DNA of 64,000 bases from Sphingobium jiangsuense (GCF_014196495.1 NZ_JACIDT010000014.1:39410-103409), one strand, 5' to 3'; positions 7,686-15,980 are shown, counted from the first letter of the stretch. Notes: generated by a model from the letters alone, not told the origin. Program-made: numbers and translations.

Positions 7686-9883
7686 AGAAGAAGCTGCTCC
7701 GGCTCTCCACCGCGCTCGCCCTGTGCTGCGCGTCCCTTTCCCTGCCGTCCGCGGCCCAGGCGCAGCAGACGCTGAACGTGCGCGACGCCGACATCCGCGC
7801 CTTCATTCAGGACGCCGCGCGGGTGACGGGGCGGACCTTCATCATCGACAACCGGGTGCAGGGCAAGGTGTCGGTGGTGACCGACCGGCCGCTGTCGCGA
7901 TCCGAATATTTCGAGATTTTCCTTTCCACCCTGCGCGCCAACGGCCTCGTCGCCGTGCCCGCGCCGGGCGGCGCCTATCGCATCCAGCCCGCCGACGGCG
8001 CGGCGGGCCAGCCCGGCGGCGTGGGCCGAGCGGCCAGCCGCGACCAGTTCGTGACGGAGATATTCCGTCTGCGCTCGACCGACGCCGCCTCCGCCCTCGA
8101 AACGCTGCGCCCGCTGGTGAGCAAGGACGGGTCCGTCACCGCAAACAAGTCAGGGAACAGCGTCGTCGTCGTCGATTATGCCGACAATGTCGCGCGCATC
8201 AGCCAGATCATCCGGCAGATCGACCGCGACAGCGCGGCGACCGAGATGGTCGCGCTCAAAAATGCGGGCGCGCGGGAAATCGCCACCTCGCTCCAGGCGC
8301 TGATGGCGGGCGGGGGCGAGGGCAATGCCGCCGCCGCGACGGTCGCGGCGATCGATGCGAGCAACAGCATCGTGCTGCGCGGCCAGCCGGGAACGGTCGC
8401 CCGCCTCGCCCAGATGGCCCGCGATCTTGACCGGCAGGCGGCGAGCGGCACGGACATCCGCGTCTACTGGCTGGACCATGCCGATGCCGACAAGCTGATG
8501 CCGGTGTTGCAGCAATTGCTGGGGCAGGGCGGCGGCGCGGTGGCGTCCGCGCCCGTTTCCGGCGGGGGGCAGGGCGGCGCGAGCGCATCCGCCGCGCCCG
8601 CACCCGCCTCCGCGCCGGTCGCCGTCGCCAGCGCCGGGGGCACCGGCATCGCCACGCGCGGCCCGGCGATCGTCACCCGCTATGAGGGCGCGAACGCGAT
8701 CATCGTCGCCGCCAATGGCGACGTGCAGCGCATGATCGGCGAAACCATCCGCCAGATCGACACGCGGCGCCAGCAGGTGCTGGTCGAGGCGATCATCGTC
8801 GAGATCAGCGATATCGCCGCGAAGAAGCTGGGCGTACAATTCCTGCTCGGCAGCACCAGGACAGGCTTTGCCGCGACCAATTACAGCAACGCGACGCCCA
8901 ACATATTGACGCTGGCCGGGGCCTATGGGGCGACGAAGCTGGGAACGACGAAAACCACGGTGGTGGCCGCCGACGGCACCACCACCACGACCGAAACGAC
9001 CGAGAACAGCGACCTTGCGGGCACGCTCCAGCAGGCGGCGGTCGATTCGCTGGCGGCGGCGACCGGCGGCTTCGGCGGCATCGCGACGCAGATCGGCCAG
9101 AACGGCTTTTTCGGCGCGATCCTCAATGCCGTCAAATCCGATACCGACAGCAACATCCTCTCAACCCCGTCGGTGATGACGCTCGACAATCAGAAGGCGT
9201 CGATCCTCGTCGGGCAGGAGGTGCCGATCACCACCGGCGAGGCGCTGAGCCAGAATTTCGACAACCAGTTCCGCACCGTGCAGCGCGAGAATGTCGGCAT
9301 CCAGCTGGAGGTGCGGCCGCAGATCAATGCGGGCGGAGAGATCAAGCTGTTCCTGCGGCAGGAGGTGTCGAGCATCGCCGGGCCGGTTTCCAACAGCAGC
9401 AGCGACCTCATCATCAACAAGCGCGAGATCGAAACAACCGTCACCGTGGACGATGGCGAGATATTGGCGCTGGGTGGCCTGCTCGACGACAATGAGCGCA
9501 AGACGATCGAGCGCATCCCGCTGCTGTCCGACATTCCCGGCATCGGCGAACTGTTCAAGTCGCGCAGCCGCAGCCGCAGCAAGACGAACCTGATGGTGTT
9601 CATCCGCCCGACGATCCTGCGCAGCAAGGCCGACGCCGCGCGCCTGACGGCCCAGCGCTACGGCTATATTCGCGGGCAGCAGCTGGCCCGCAACCCCGAC
9701 AGCGAACCGAGCCTCGATGAGCTGGTGCGCGATTATATGGGCGCGGTGCCGCCCGGCGCGCCCGCGCCGCTGCGGCCGGGGGACGAGATCATCCAGGGCG
9801 GCGTGGAAGCGCCGCAGGTGCGGGAAAGCTCGACCGTGGTGCGCCCGGCCGAAGTGCCGCCAAGCAGGGCAGAGCAGCGATGA
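7682..9883 (+). CDS. gspD: type II secretion system secretin GspD
   Basis: Outer-membrane channel of the T2SS, 733 residues. A Sec signal peptide (cleavage near AAQAQ, residue ~27) is followed by the N0 domain (TLNVRDADIRAFIQDAARVTG) and the N1-N3 ring domains. A Gly/Ser/Ala-rich linker (about residues 280-320) precedes the secretin domain with VPITTGEAL and the closing PLLSDIPGIGELFKSR...NLMVFIRPTIL. The C-terminal extension after that carries no obvious S-domain, and no pilotin gene is nearby, so outer-membrane targeting may not use a classical pilotin. It overlaps both neighbours by 4 bases. Confidence 0.97.
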   Translation: MKKKLLRLSTALALCCASLSLPSAAQAQQTLNVRDADIRAFIQDAARVTGRTFIIDNRVQGKVSVVTDRPLSRSEYFEIFLSTLRANGLVAVPAPGGAYRIQPADGAAGQPGGVGRAASRDQFVTEIFRLRSTDAASALETLRPLVSKDGSVTANKSGNSVVVVDYADNVARISQIIRQIDRDSAATEMVALKNAGAREIATSLQALMAGGGEGNAAAATVAAIDASNSIVLRGQPGTVARLAQMARDLDRQAASGTDIRVYWLDHADADKLMPVLQQLLGQGGGAVASAPVSGGGQGGASASAAPAPASAPVAVASAGGTGIATRGPAIVTRYEGANAIIVAANGDVQRMIGETIRQIDTRRQQVLVEAIIVEISDIAAKKLGVQFLLGSTRTGFAATNYSNATPNILTLAGAYGATKLGTTKTTVVAADGTTTTTETTENSDLAGTLQQAAVDSLAAATGGFGGIATQIGQNGFFGAILNAVKSDTDSNILSTPSVMTLDNQKASILVGQEVPITTGEALSQNFDNQFRTVQRENVGIQLEVRPQINAGGEIKLFLRQEVSSIAGPVSNSSSDLIINKREIETTVTVDDGEILALGGLLDDNERKTIERIPLLSDIPGIGELFKSRSRSRSKTNLMVFIRPTILRSKADAARLTAQRYGYIRGQQLARNPDSEPSLDELVRDYMGAVPPGAPAPLRPGDEIIQGGVEAPQVRESSTVVRPAEVPPSRAEQR

Positions 9884-11472
9884 GCAACGGGGAACGGGAC
9901 GAGGCGGAAGGGACTCCGCTGCCCCTGGGGGCGGCCACGGGGCCGGAGGAAGAGGCGGGCGGGGCGCCGTCGGGCAAGCCCCTGCCGCCGCCGCGCGCGG
10001 TCGACATTCCCTATGCCTATGCCCGCGCCCATGGCGTCGTGCTGACGGGGCAGGGCGAGGACGGCCGGGCGCGCGTCGCCTTCCGCCAGGGCGGCGATAT
10101 CGCGACGCTGCTGGAGGTGCGCCGCTATCTCGCCAGCAGCTTCGAGGTGGAGTTCGTCGATGCCGCGACCTTCGACCGCCACCTGTCCGATCATTATGCG
10201 ATGGAGGGCAGCGCGGCGGCGATGGCCGGATCGATGCAGGTCGGCGAGGATGAGCTGGATCTGATCGCGGGTGACATTCCCACCGCCGAGGACCTGCTGG
10301 ACAGCGCCGACGACGCGCCCGCCATCCGCCTGATCAACGGCATCATCGCCGAGGCCGCGCGGCAGGGCGTTTCCGATATCCATATCGAGCCCTATGAGAC
10401 GGGCCTTGTCGTGCGCATGCGCATGGACGGCGTGCTGCGCGAGACGCTGCGCATGCCGCCCCATGTCGCGCCGGTGCTGGTGAGCCGCATCAAGGTGATG
10501 GCCCGCCTCGACATCGCCGAGCGGCGGGTGCCGCAGGACGGGCGCATCGGCTTGACGCTGGGCGGCAAGCTGCTCGACGTGCGCGTCTCGACCCTGCCCA
10601 GCCGGGCGGGCGAGCGGGTGGTGCTGCGCATCCTCGACAAGGAAAAGGCCGGGCTGTCGCTCGACGTGCTGGGCATGTCGGGGCATGCCGACCGCCTGTT
10701 CCGCGAGGCGCTGCATGAGCCGAACGGCATCATCCTCGTCACCGGGCCGACCGGGTCGGGCAAGACGACGACGCTCTATGCCGGCCTGCGGGAGCTGAAC
10801 GACGGCAGCCGCAACATCCTGACGGTCGAGGATCCGGTCGAATATGCGATGGAGGGCGTCGGCCAGACGCAGGTGAATGCGAAGGTCGGCCTCAGCTTCG
10901 CGGCGGGCCTGCGCGCGATCCTGCGGCAGGACCCGGACGTGGTGATGGTCGGCGAGATACGCGACCGCGAAACCGCCGATATCGCGGTGCAGGCGTCGCT
11001 GACGGGGCACCTCGTGCTCTCGACCGTGCATACCAACGACGCGGTCGGCGCGATCACCCGGTTGCGCGACATGAAGATAGAGCCGTTCCTGCTCGCCTCC
11101 ACGCTGCGCGCGGTCATCGCCCAGCGGCTGGTGCGGCGGCTCTGTCCCGACTGCCGGGAACCGGTGCAGGCGGACAAATCGGCCTGCGCGCTGCTCGGCC
11201 TCGATCTCGGCACGGTAATCTATCATGCGGAAGGCTGCGCGAGTTGCAACCATAGCGGATATAAGGGCCGGATCGGCGTGTTCGAATGCGTGCGCGTCGA
11301 CGACACCATCCGTCGCCTCATCAACGAGGGCTGTGACGAAACCTTGATCGCGCGCCACGCATTCCTCAACGCGCCCAATCTGGGGTCGGCAGCGCGGATG
11401 CTGGTCTGCGCGGGTGAAACCTCGGCCGAAGAGGCGATCCGCATTTGCCGGCGCGAGGATGTGGATGACTGA
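9880..11472 (+). CDS. gspE: type II secretion system ATPase GspE
   Basis: Cytoplasmic AAA-like secretion ATPase that powers pseudopilus assembly, 530 residues. Walker A is GPTGSGKTTTL at about residues 288-298. An Asp box, the Walker B-like LRQDPDVVMVGEIRD and a His box follow. The tetracysteine zinc module of the GspE/PilB group is present as C423-x-x-C426 and C453-x-x-C456. A low-complexity Gly/Glu-rich N-terminal tail of about 45 residues precedes the N1E-type domain. It starts at an ATG overlapping gspD. Confidence 0.97.
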   Translation: MSNGERDEAEGTPLPLGAATGPEEEAGGAPSGKPLPPPRAVDIPYAYARAHGVVLTGQGEDGRARVAFRQGGDIATLLEVRRYLASSFEVEFVDAATFDRHLSDHYAMEGSAAAMAGSMQVGEDELDLIAGDIPTAEDLLDSADDAPAIRLINGIIAEAARQGVSDIHIEPYETGLVVRMRMDGVLRETLRMPPHVAPVLVSRIKVMARLDIAERRVPQDGRIGLTLGGKLLDVRVSTLPSRAGERVVLRILDKEKAGLSLDVLGMSGHADRLFREALHEPNGIILVTGPTGSGKTTTLYAGLRELNDGSRNILTVEDPVEYAMEGVGQTQVNAKVGLSFAAGLRAILRQDPDVVMVGEIRDRETADIAVQASLTGHLVLSTVHTNDAVGAITRLRDMKIEPFLLASTLRAVIAQRLVRRLCPDCREPVQADKSACALLGLDLGTVIYHAEGCASCNHSGYKGRIGVFECVRVDDTIRRLINEGCDETLIARHAFLNAPNLGSAARMLVCAGETSAEEAIRICRREDVDD

Positions 11473-12697
11473 GTTCACCTATCTGGCCGTCGACCGCCGG
11501 GGGCGCGAGAAATCGGGGCGGCTGCGCGCCGACACGATCGACCGCGCGCGGGCGATGCTGGATGGCCGGGGGCTGGCCGTGCTGAAGCTGGAGCAGGGGC
11601 GGGAGGCTGACGGCGGCGACCGGAGCGGGAAGGGGCGGCCGCTGCTTGCGTTGCGTGCGCGCCGCCTGTCGGCCAAGGGACTGACTCTCTTCACCCGCCA
11701 GCTGTCGACGCTGGCGCAGGTCAGCCCGCTGGAAGAGGCGCTGCGCACCCTGTCGCGCCAGACCGAAGGCGGCCCGGCCCGTGCGGTCCTTGCCAACACC
11801 CATATGGGCGTGATGGAAGGCCGCCGCCTTGCCGATGCGATGGCGGCCGAGCCGCGCAGCTTCCCGCCGCTCTATCGCGCGATGATCGCGGCGGGCGAGA
11901 ATTCGGGCAGCCTGCCGGTGATCCTCGAACGCCTCTCGCGCCTGCTGGAACGGCAGGCGGCGATCCGGTCGAAGGTCATCACCGCCATTGCCTATCCGGC
12001 GGTGCTGGCGGGCTTTGCCGTGCTCGTCGTGGTCGCGCTGATGGTGCTGGTGGTGCCGAGGGTGGTCGAGCAGTTCGACACGGTGGGCCAGACCCTGCCG
12101 CTGCTGACGCGCATCGTCATCGGCATTTCGGACCTGCTCGCCCATTGGGGCTGGCTGATCGCGCTGCTGCTGGCGCTGGGCGGGCTGGCGGCGTGGCAGG
12201 TGCTGCGGCACGAGGGACCGCGCGCCCGGTTCGATGCGGCGCTGCTGCGTCTGCCGGTGCTGGGCCGCCTGATCCGCGACCTGCACGCCGCCCGCATGGC
12301 GCGCACGCTGGCAACGATGGTGGCGAGCCGCCTGCCGTTGCTGGACGGCCTCGCGCTCACCGCGCAGACGGTGCACAACCGGGTGCTGCGCCGGGCGAGC
12401 GAGAATATCGTCGAGGCGATCCGGGGCGGGGGCAGCCTGTCGGCGGCGCTGCGCCGGGCGGGCGTGTTCCCGCCGCTGCTGGTCTACCTCGCCGCGAGCG
12501 GAGAAAGCGCCGGGCGGCTGGACGAGATGCTGGAGCGCGCCGCGGAGTATCTGGAGCAGGAATTCGACACCTTCACCTCCGCCGCGCTGGCGATGCTGGA
12601 GCCTGTCATCATCATCGCGATGGGCGGCATCGTCGCCGTCATCATCCTCGCGATCCTGCTTCCCATCCTGCAATTGCAAAGCCTTACGGGGCTTTAG
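11465..12697 (+). CDS. gspF: type II secretion system platform protein GspF
   Basis: Polytopic inner-membrane platform protein that couples ATPase motion to pseudopilin addition, 410 residues. Two T2SSF domains are visible (LTLFTRQLSTLAQVSPLEEALRTL and MARTLATMVASRLPLLDGL); the hydrophobic segments lie near residues 175-205, 220-245 and at the very end. The start at 11465 (MTEFTYLAVDRRG) overlaps the gspE stop by 8 bases and matches the family N-terminus; an in-frame codon at 11414 would add residues unlike GspF. Its stop TAG is part of the gspG Shine-Dalgarno AGGAGG. Confidence 0.96.
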   Translation: MTEFTYLAVDRRGREKSGRLRADTIDRARAMLDGRGLAVLKLEQGREADGGDRSGKGRPLLALRARRLSAKGLTLFTRQLSTLAQVSPLEEALRTLSRQTEGGPARAVLANTHMGVMEGRRLADAMAAEPRSFPPLYRAMIAAGENSGSLPVILERLSRLLERQAAIRSKVITAIAYPAVLAGFAVLVVVALMVLVVPRVVEQFDTVGQTLPLLTRIVIGISDLLAHWGWLIALLLALGGLAAWQVLRHEGPRARFDAALLRLPVLGRLIRDLHAARMARTLATMVASRLPLLDGLALTAQTVHNRVLRRASENIVEAIRGGGSLSAALRRAGVFPPLLVYLAASGESAGRLDEMLERAAEYLEQEFDTFTSAALAMLEPVIIIAMGGIVAVIILAILLPILQLQSLTGL

Positions 12698-12708
12698 GAG
12701 GATCGATT

Positions 12709-13239
12709 ATGAAGTTTTTTCGAAAGAAGCGCCGGGGCGGCATGGTCCGCCGTTCCGCCGAACACGGCTTCACGTCTTTAAGGCGCTCCGCCGAACACGG
12801 CTTCACGTCTTTGCGGCGTTCCGCCGAACACGGCTTCACGCTGGTCGAGCTGATGGTGGTGATCGTCATCATCGGCCTGCTGGCGACCATTGTGGCGATC
12901 AACGTGATCCCGGCGACCGACACCGCCCGCGTTGAAAAGGCGAAGGCCGATATCGCGGTGATCGAGCAGGCGCTGGAGCAATATCGCCTCGACAATCTGG
13001 GCTATCCCACCCAGACACAGGGCCTCGCCGCGCTGCTCTCGGCGCCCGCGGGCCTCGCCCAGCCGGAGCGCTATCGCCGCGGCGGCTATATCAGGAAGCT
13101 GCCGGACGATCCGTGGGGCCGCGCCTATCAGTACAGGGTGCCGGGCGAGAAGGGCGCGTTCGACATCATTTCGCTGGGCGCCGACGGCCAGCCGGGCGGG
13201 ACGGAGGACAATGCGGATATTCGCTCCAGCGCCCTTTGA
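12709..13239 (+). CDS. gspG: type II secretion system major pseudopilin GspG, repeat-extended leader
   Basis: Major pseudopilin that builds the secretion piston, 176 residues as encoded. The mature part is canonical: F43-T-L-V-E47 with Glu at +5, the hydrophobic alpha-1 helix (LMVVIVIIGLLATIVAINV), then a DPWGRAYQY turn and an acidic C-terminal loop likely to bind calcium. The leader is abnormal. Instead of 6-15 residues it has 42, because the 11-residue unit R-R-S-A-E-H-G-F-T-S-L is present in tandem (G20, G31 and G42 each precede F-T). The start is firm: AGGAGG at 12696-12701 lies 7 bases before the ATG. A later ATG at 12742 would still leave all the units in the leader. Confidence 0.95.
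   Translation: MKFFRKKRRGGMVRRSAEHGFTSLRRSAEHGFTSLRRSAEHGFTLVELMVVIVIIGLLATIVAINVIPATDTARVEKAKADIAVIEQALEQYRLDNLGYPTQTQGLAALLSAPAGLAQPERYRRGGYIRKLPDDPWGRAYQYRVPGEKGAFDIISLGADGQPGGTEDNADIRSSAL
12748..12840 (+). repeat. 33-bp tandem repeats in the gspG prepilin leader (3 units)
   Basis: Two full units (12748-12780, 12781-12813) and a third (from 12814) that runs into the true cleavage site. All three carry GCCG-AACA-CGGC, coding A-E-H-G. The 33-base period equals 11 codons, so gain or loss of units keeps the frame. Confidence 0.95.
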
Positions 13240-13846
13240 CGCGAAGGTCGGAGGCGGGCGTTCCGCCCAACAGGGCTTCAGGTTTTTGGGACGTTCCGCC
13301 CAAGAAGGCTTCACGTCTTTGCGGCGTTCCGCCGAACACGGCTTCACGTCTTTGGGACGTTCCGCCGAACACGGCTTCACGTCTTTAGGACGTTCCGCCG
13401 AGCACGGCTTCACGTTGGTCGAACTGATGGTGGTGATCGCGATCATGGGATTTGCGTCGGCGGCGGTAATGCTGGCCGTGCCCGATCCGCGCGGGCGGCT
13501 GGTCGATGATGCGGACCGGTTCGCGGCGCGGCTCGCGGCGGCGCGCGACCAGGCGGTGATCGCGGCGCGGCCCGCCGCCATCTGGGTGTCGCCCGGTGCC
13601 TATGGCTTCGAAACCCGCGATAGGGACCGGTGGAGCGAGCCCGCCGATGCGCCTTTTCCCGTCACCCACTGGCGCGCGGGGACGCGGGCGCTGGTGGGGC
13701 AGGATGGAAAGACTGGCGGCCGCCTGATGCTGAGCTTCGACAGCACCGGACTTCCCGCGCAGCCCGCGCGCATCACGCTGATGCGCGACGAGGAGAGCGT
13801 CGCGGTCACGCTCGACGGCGCGGGCAGGGTGCGGGTCGGTGGGTGA
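13211..13846 (+). CDS. gspH: type II secretion system minor pseudopilin GspH, repeat-extended leader
   Basis: Minor pseudopilin of the tip complex, 211 residues encoded. The mature protein starts at F67 (F-T-L-V-E71, helix LMVVIAIMGFASAAVML) and continues with a GspH-type body (AARDQAVIAARPAAIWVSPGAYGFE). The leader is 66 residues long and is made of five 11-residue units with Gly at 22, 33, 44, 55 and 66. The first two read A-Q-Q-G-F and A-Q-E-G-F; the last three read A-E-H-G-F. The ATG at 13211 overlaps the gspG C-terminus by 29 bases and has no obvious Shine-Dalgarno, so the exact start inside the leader is less sure than in gspG. Confidence 0.9.
   Translation: MRIFAPAPFDAKVGGGRSAQQGFRFLGRSAQEGFTSLRRSAEHGFTSLGRSAEHGFTSLGRSAEHGFTLVELMVVIAIMGFASAAVMLAVPDPRGRLVDDADRFAARLAAARDQAVIAARPAAIWVSPGAYGFETRDRDRWSEPADAPFPVTHWRAGTRALVGQDGKTGGRLMLSFDSTGLPAQPARITLMRDEESVAVTLDGAGRVRVGG
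13256..13414 (+). repeat. 33-bp tandem repeats in the gspH prepilin leader (5 units, two types)
   Basis: Units begin at 13256, 13289, 13322, 13355 and 13388. Unit 1 has GCCC-AACA-GGGC (as in gspJ), unit 2 is an intermediate GCCC-AAGA-AGGC, units 3-4 have GCCG-AACA-CGGC (as in gspG) and unit 5 GCCG-AGCA-CGGC. The array is therefore a mosaic of the two types. Confidence 0.95.
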
Positions 13847-14219
13847 ACGCGGCCGCCTCGACAGCACCGAAGGGTTCACCCTGCTGGAGATGCTGGTCGC
13901 GCTGGCGGTGTTCAGCCTCGCCGCGCTGGCGCTGATCCGCTTGCAGGCGGTCGCGGTGCGCGCCACCGCCGATCTCGACCAGCGGCAGATGGCGCGCATC
14001 GTCGCCCGCAACCAGATGGTCGACCTGCTGACTTCCCCCGACATGCTGGCGATCGGGGAGGAGCAGGGCGAGGCTGAAAATGGCGGGCGCCAATGGCATT
14101 GGGAACGCAAGGTCGCCAGGACCGGCGAGGAAGGCGTCGTCCGCATCGACCTGCGCGTGACCGGCGCGGCGGATGCGTCGCCCGTGGTGCTGACCTTCCT
14201 GCGGGAGCAGCCGCGATGA
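13839..14219 (+). CDS. gspI: type II secretion system minor pseudopilin GspI
   Basis: Minor pseudopilin, 126 residues. It has a normal short leader (MGERGRLDSTEG, 12 residues) followed by F13-T-L-L-E17 and the hydrophobic helix MLVALAVFSLAALALIRLQ. The body (DLLTSPDMLAIGEEQGE...GGRQWHWERKV) fits GspI. It starts at a GTG overlapping the gspH stop by 8 bases. Unlike its neighbours G, H and J it has no 33-bp repeats. Confidence 0.93.
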   Translation: MGERGRLDSTEGFTLLEMLVALAVFSLAALALIRLQAVAVRATADLDQRQMARIVARNQMVDLLTSPDMLAIGEEQGEAENGGRQWHWERKVARTGEEGVVRIDLRVTGAADASPVVLTFLREQPR

Positions 14220-14986
14220 GCCGCCCCGCCCAACAGGGCTTCGAGCCTTTGGAGCGTTCCGCCCAACAGGGCTTCGAGTCTTTGAGGCGTTCCGCCCAAC
14301 AGGGCTTCACTTGTTCGGAGCGTTCCGCCCAACAGGGCTTCACTTGTTCGGGGCGTTCCGCCCAACAGGGCTTCACGCTGATCGAACTGCTGGTCGCGCT
14401 GTCGATCTTCGCGATGCTGGCGGCGGCGGGGGTGCTGCTGCTCGGCAATGCGGTGTCGGCTCAAGGCGCGGTGAAGCGGCATCTCGACGGGCAGGGCGAC
14501 ATGACGCGGGTGGTCGCGCTGATCGATCAGGACATGGCGCAGGCGCTGCCGCGCATCAGCCGCACCGAAAGCGGGCTTCTCGCGCCCGCCTTCTTCTCGC
14601 GTCCGCCTTCCGACGAAGCGCCGTTCCTGCATTTCGTGCGCGGCGGCTGGAGCAACCCGGACGACGCGCCGCGCGCGTCTGTGCAGAAAGTCGAATATTG
14701 GCTGCGTGGCGGCAGGCTGGAGCGGCGCGGTTATCCGATGGTCGACGGCGCGGTCGGGGACGAACCCGCGTTGCTGCTGGACGATGTGCGTGCGCTGTCC
14801 GTCGCCTTTCGCGAGCCGGGCGGCGAATGGATCGACCTCTGGCAGCGGGACAGGCCGCTCGCGATGCCGGTGGCGATGCGCATGGTCGTCACCCGCGCGG
14901 GCCAGCCGCCGCTGACCCTGCTGTTCCGCATCGGCGGCGGGCGGGAAGAGGCGTATAACGGGCAGAAGGAGGCAGGCGATGAATGA
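14216..14986 (+). CDS. gspJ: type II secretion system minor pseudopilin GspJ, repeat-extended leader
   Basis: Minor pseudopilin of the tip, 256 residues encoded. The ATG at 14216 overlaps the gspI stop (ATGA). The leader is 52 residues long: five 11-residue units with Gly at 8, 19, 30, 41 and 52, all of the A-Q-Q-G-F type. The mature protein starts at F53 (F-T-L-I-E57) with helix LLVALSIFAMLAAAGVLLL. The body is typical of GspJ (HLDGQGDMTRVVALIDQDMAQ, then RRGYPMVDGAV). The first unit comes almost directly after the initiator Met, so the repeats make up virtually the whole leader. Confidence 0.94.
   Translation: MSRPAQQGFEPLERSAQQGFESLRRSAQQGFTCSERSAQQGFTCSGRSAQQGFTLIELLVALSIFAMLAAAGVLLLGNAVSAQGAVKRHLDGQGDMTRVVALIDQDMAQALPRISRTESGLLAPAFFSRPPSDEAPFLHFVRGGWSNPDDAPRASVQKVEYWLRGGRLERRGYPMVDGAVGDEPALLLDDVRALSVAFREPGGEWIDLWQRDRPLAMPVAMRMVVTRAGQPPLTLLFRIGGGREEAYNGQKEAGDE
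14222..14377 (+). repeat. 33-bp tandem repeats in the gspJ prepilin leader (5 units)
   Basis: A 30-base partial unit at 14222, then units at 14252, 14285, 14318 and 14351. All carry GCCC-AACA-GGGC (A-Q-Q-G). The tail of each unit varies in pairs (GAG-CCT/TCT-TTG, then ACT-TGT-TCG twice), suggesting stepwise duplication of adjacent units. Confidence 0.95.
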
Positions 14987-15980
14987 CCGCGCTTCCCGGC
15001 CTCTTCCCGATCGCGAGCGGGGCGCGGCGCTGCTCACCATATTGCTGCTGGTCGCGGTGATGGCGGTGGTGTCGGCGGCGGTGCTGGAGCGGCTGACGCT
15101 CGCCACCCGCCTTTCGGCCAACAGCGCGGTGCTGGAGCAGGCGCACGCCTATGCCGACAGCGCCGCCTTGCTGGTCGGACGCCGTCTCGATGCGCTGATC
15201 GAGAAGGAGCCGGGCAAGCTGACACTGGCGGGCGGATGGCTGGGGCAGCCCCGGCCGGTCGCCGTGCCGGGCGGCAGCGTCGCAGTGACGATCCATGACG
15301 GCGGCAACTGCTTCAACCTCAACAGCCTGGTGGCGGGCAAGGACGATGCCGACCTGCGGCAGCGCCCGCTCGCCGTCGCCCAGTTCACCGCGCTGATGGA
15401 ATTGCTCGGCGTGCGCCCGGCGCAGGCCCGGCTGGTGGCGCTGGCCGCCGCCGACTGGATCGACAGCGACAGCGTGCCGGTGCAGGGCGGGGCGGAGGAT
15501 GAAAGCTATCTGGCGGGCGACCGGCCCTATCGCGCCGCCAACCGGATGATGGCGGACGCCAGCGAGCTTCGCGCGGTGGCGGGCGTCACGCCGGACCTCT
15601 ACAACCTGCTGCGCCCGTGGATATGCGCGCTGCCGGCGGCCGACCTCTCTGCCCTCAACGTGAACACGCTGATGCCGCAACAGGCGCCGCTGCTCGCTAT
15701 GCTGGCGCCGGGCAAGCTGACGCTCGACATGGCGCGGGCGATGATCGCGCAGCGGCCGGGCGGCGGCTATGACAGCACCGTCGCCTTCTGGGCCTTGCCC
15801 GCCGCACGCGGGGTGGTGCCGCTGGCGGAGGCGGCGCAGCAGGCCCAACTGATGACGCGGTGGTTCAAGGCGGAACTGGAAGTGGATATGGGGGGCACGG
15901 CGCTGCGCCAATGGGCGCTCTATGATGCGCGGTCCGCGCCGGTGCGGCTGGTGCGCATGACATGGGGAGACGAAGGGTGA
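14979..15980 (+). CDS. gspK: type II secretion system minor pseudopilin GspK
   Basis: Largest minor pseudopilin, which caps the pseudopilus tip, 333 residues. The leader ends RERG (residue 15) and the mature helix is AALLTILLLVAVMAVVSAAVL. As usual for GspK there is no Glu at +5. The GspK family phrase GGNCFNLNSLV and DWIDSDSVPVQGGAEDESYL identify the inserted alpha domain. The gene overlaps gspJ by 8 bases. Its leader is of normal length. Confidence 0.94.
   Translation: MNDRASRPLPDRERGAALLTILLLVAVMAVVSAAVLERLTLATRLSANSAVLEQAHAYADSAALLVGRRLDALIEKEPGKLTLAGGWLGQPRPVAVPGGSVAVTIHDGGNCFNLNSLVAGKDDADLRQRPLAVAQFTALMELLGVRPAQARLVALAAADWIDSDSVPVQGGAEDESYLAGDRPYRAANRMMADASELRAVAGVTPDLYNLLRPWICALPAADLSALNVNTLMPQQAPLLAMLAPGKLTLDMARAMIAQRPGGGYDSTVAFWALPAARGVVPLAEAAQQAQLMTRWFKAELEVDMGGTALRQWALYDARSAPVRLVRMTWGDEG

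Noticed and set aside
12778..13581. Long minus-strand reading frame with repeated Lys-Pro-Cys-Ser/Trp-Ala-Glu-Arg segments
   Set aside because: It is the antisense of the gspG/gspH repeat arrays. A 33-base period keeps all six frames open; no start signal or conserved domain supports it.
13256..14377. CRISPR array suggested by regularly spaced repeats
   Set aside because: The 33-base units are directly tandem with no unique spacers, lie in frame inside genes, and there are no cas genes.
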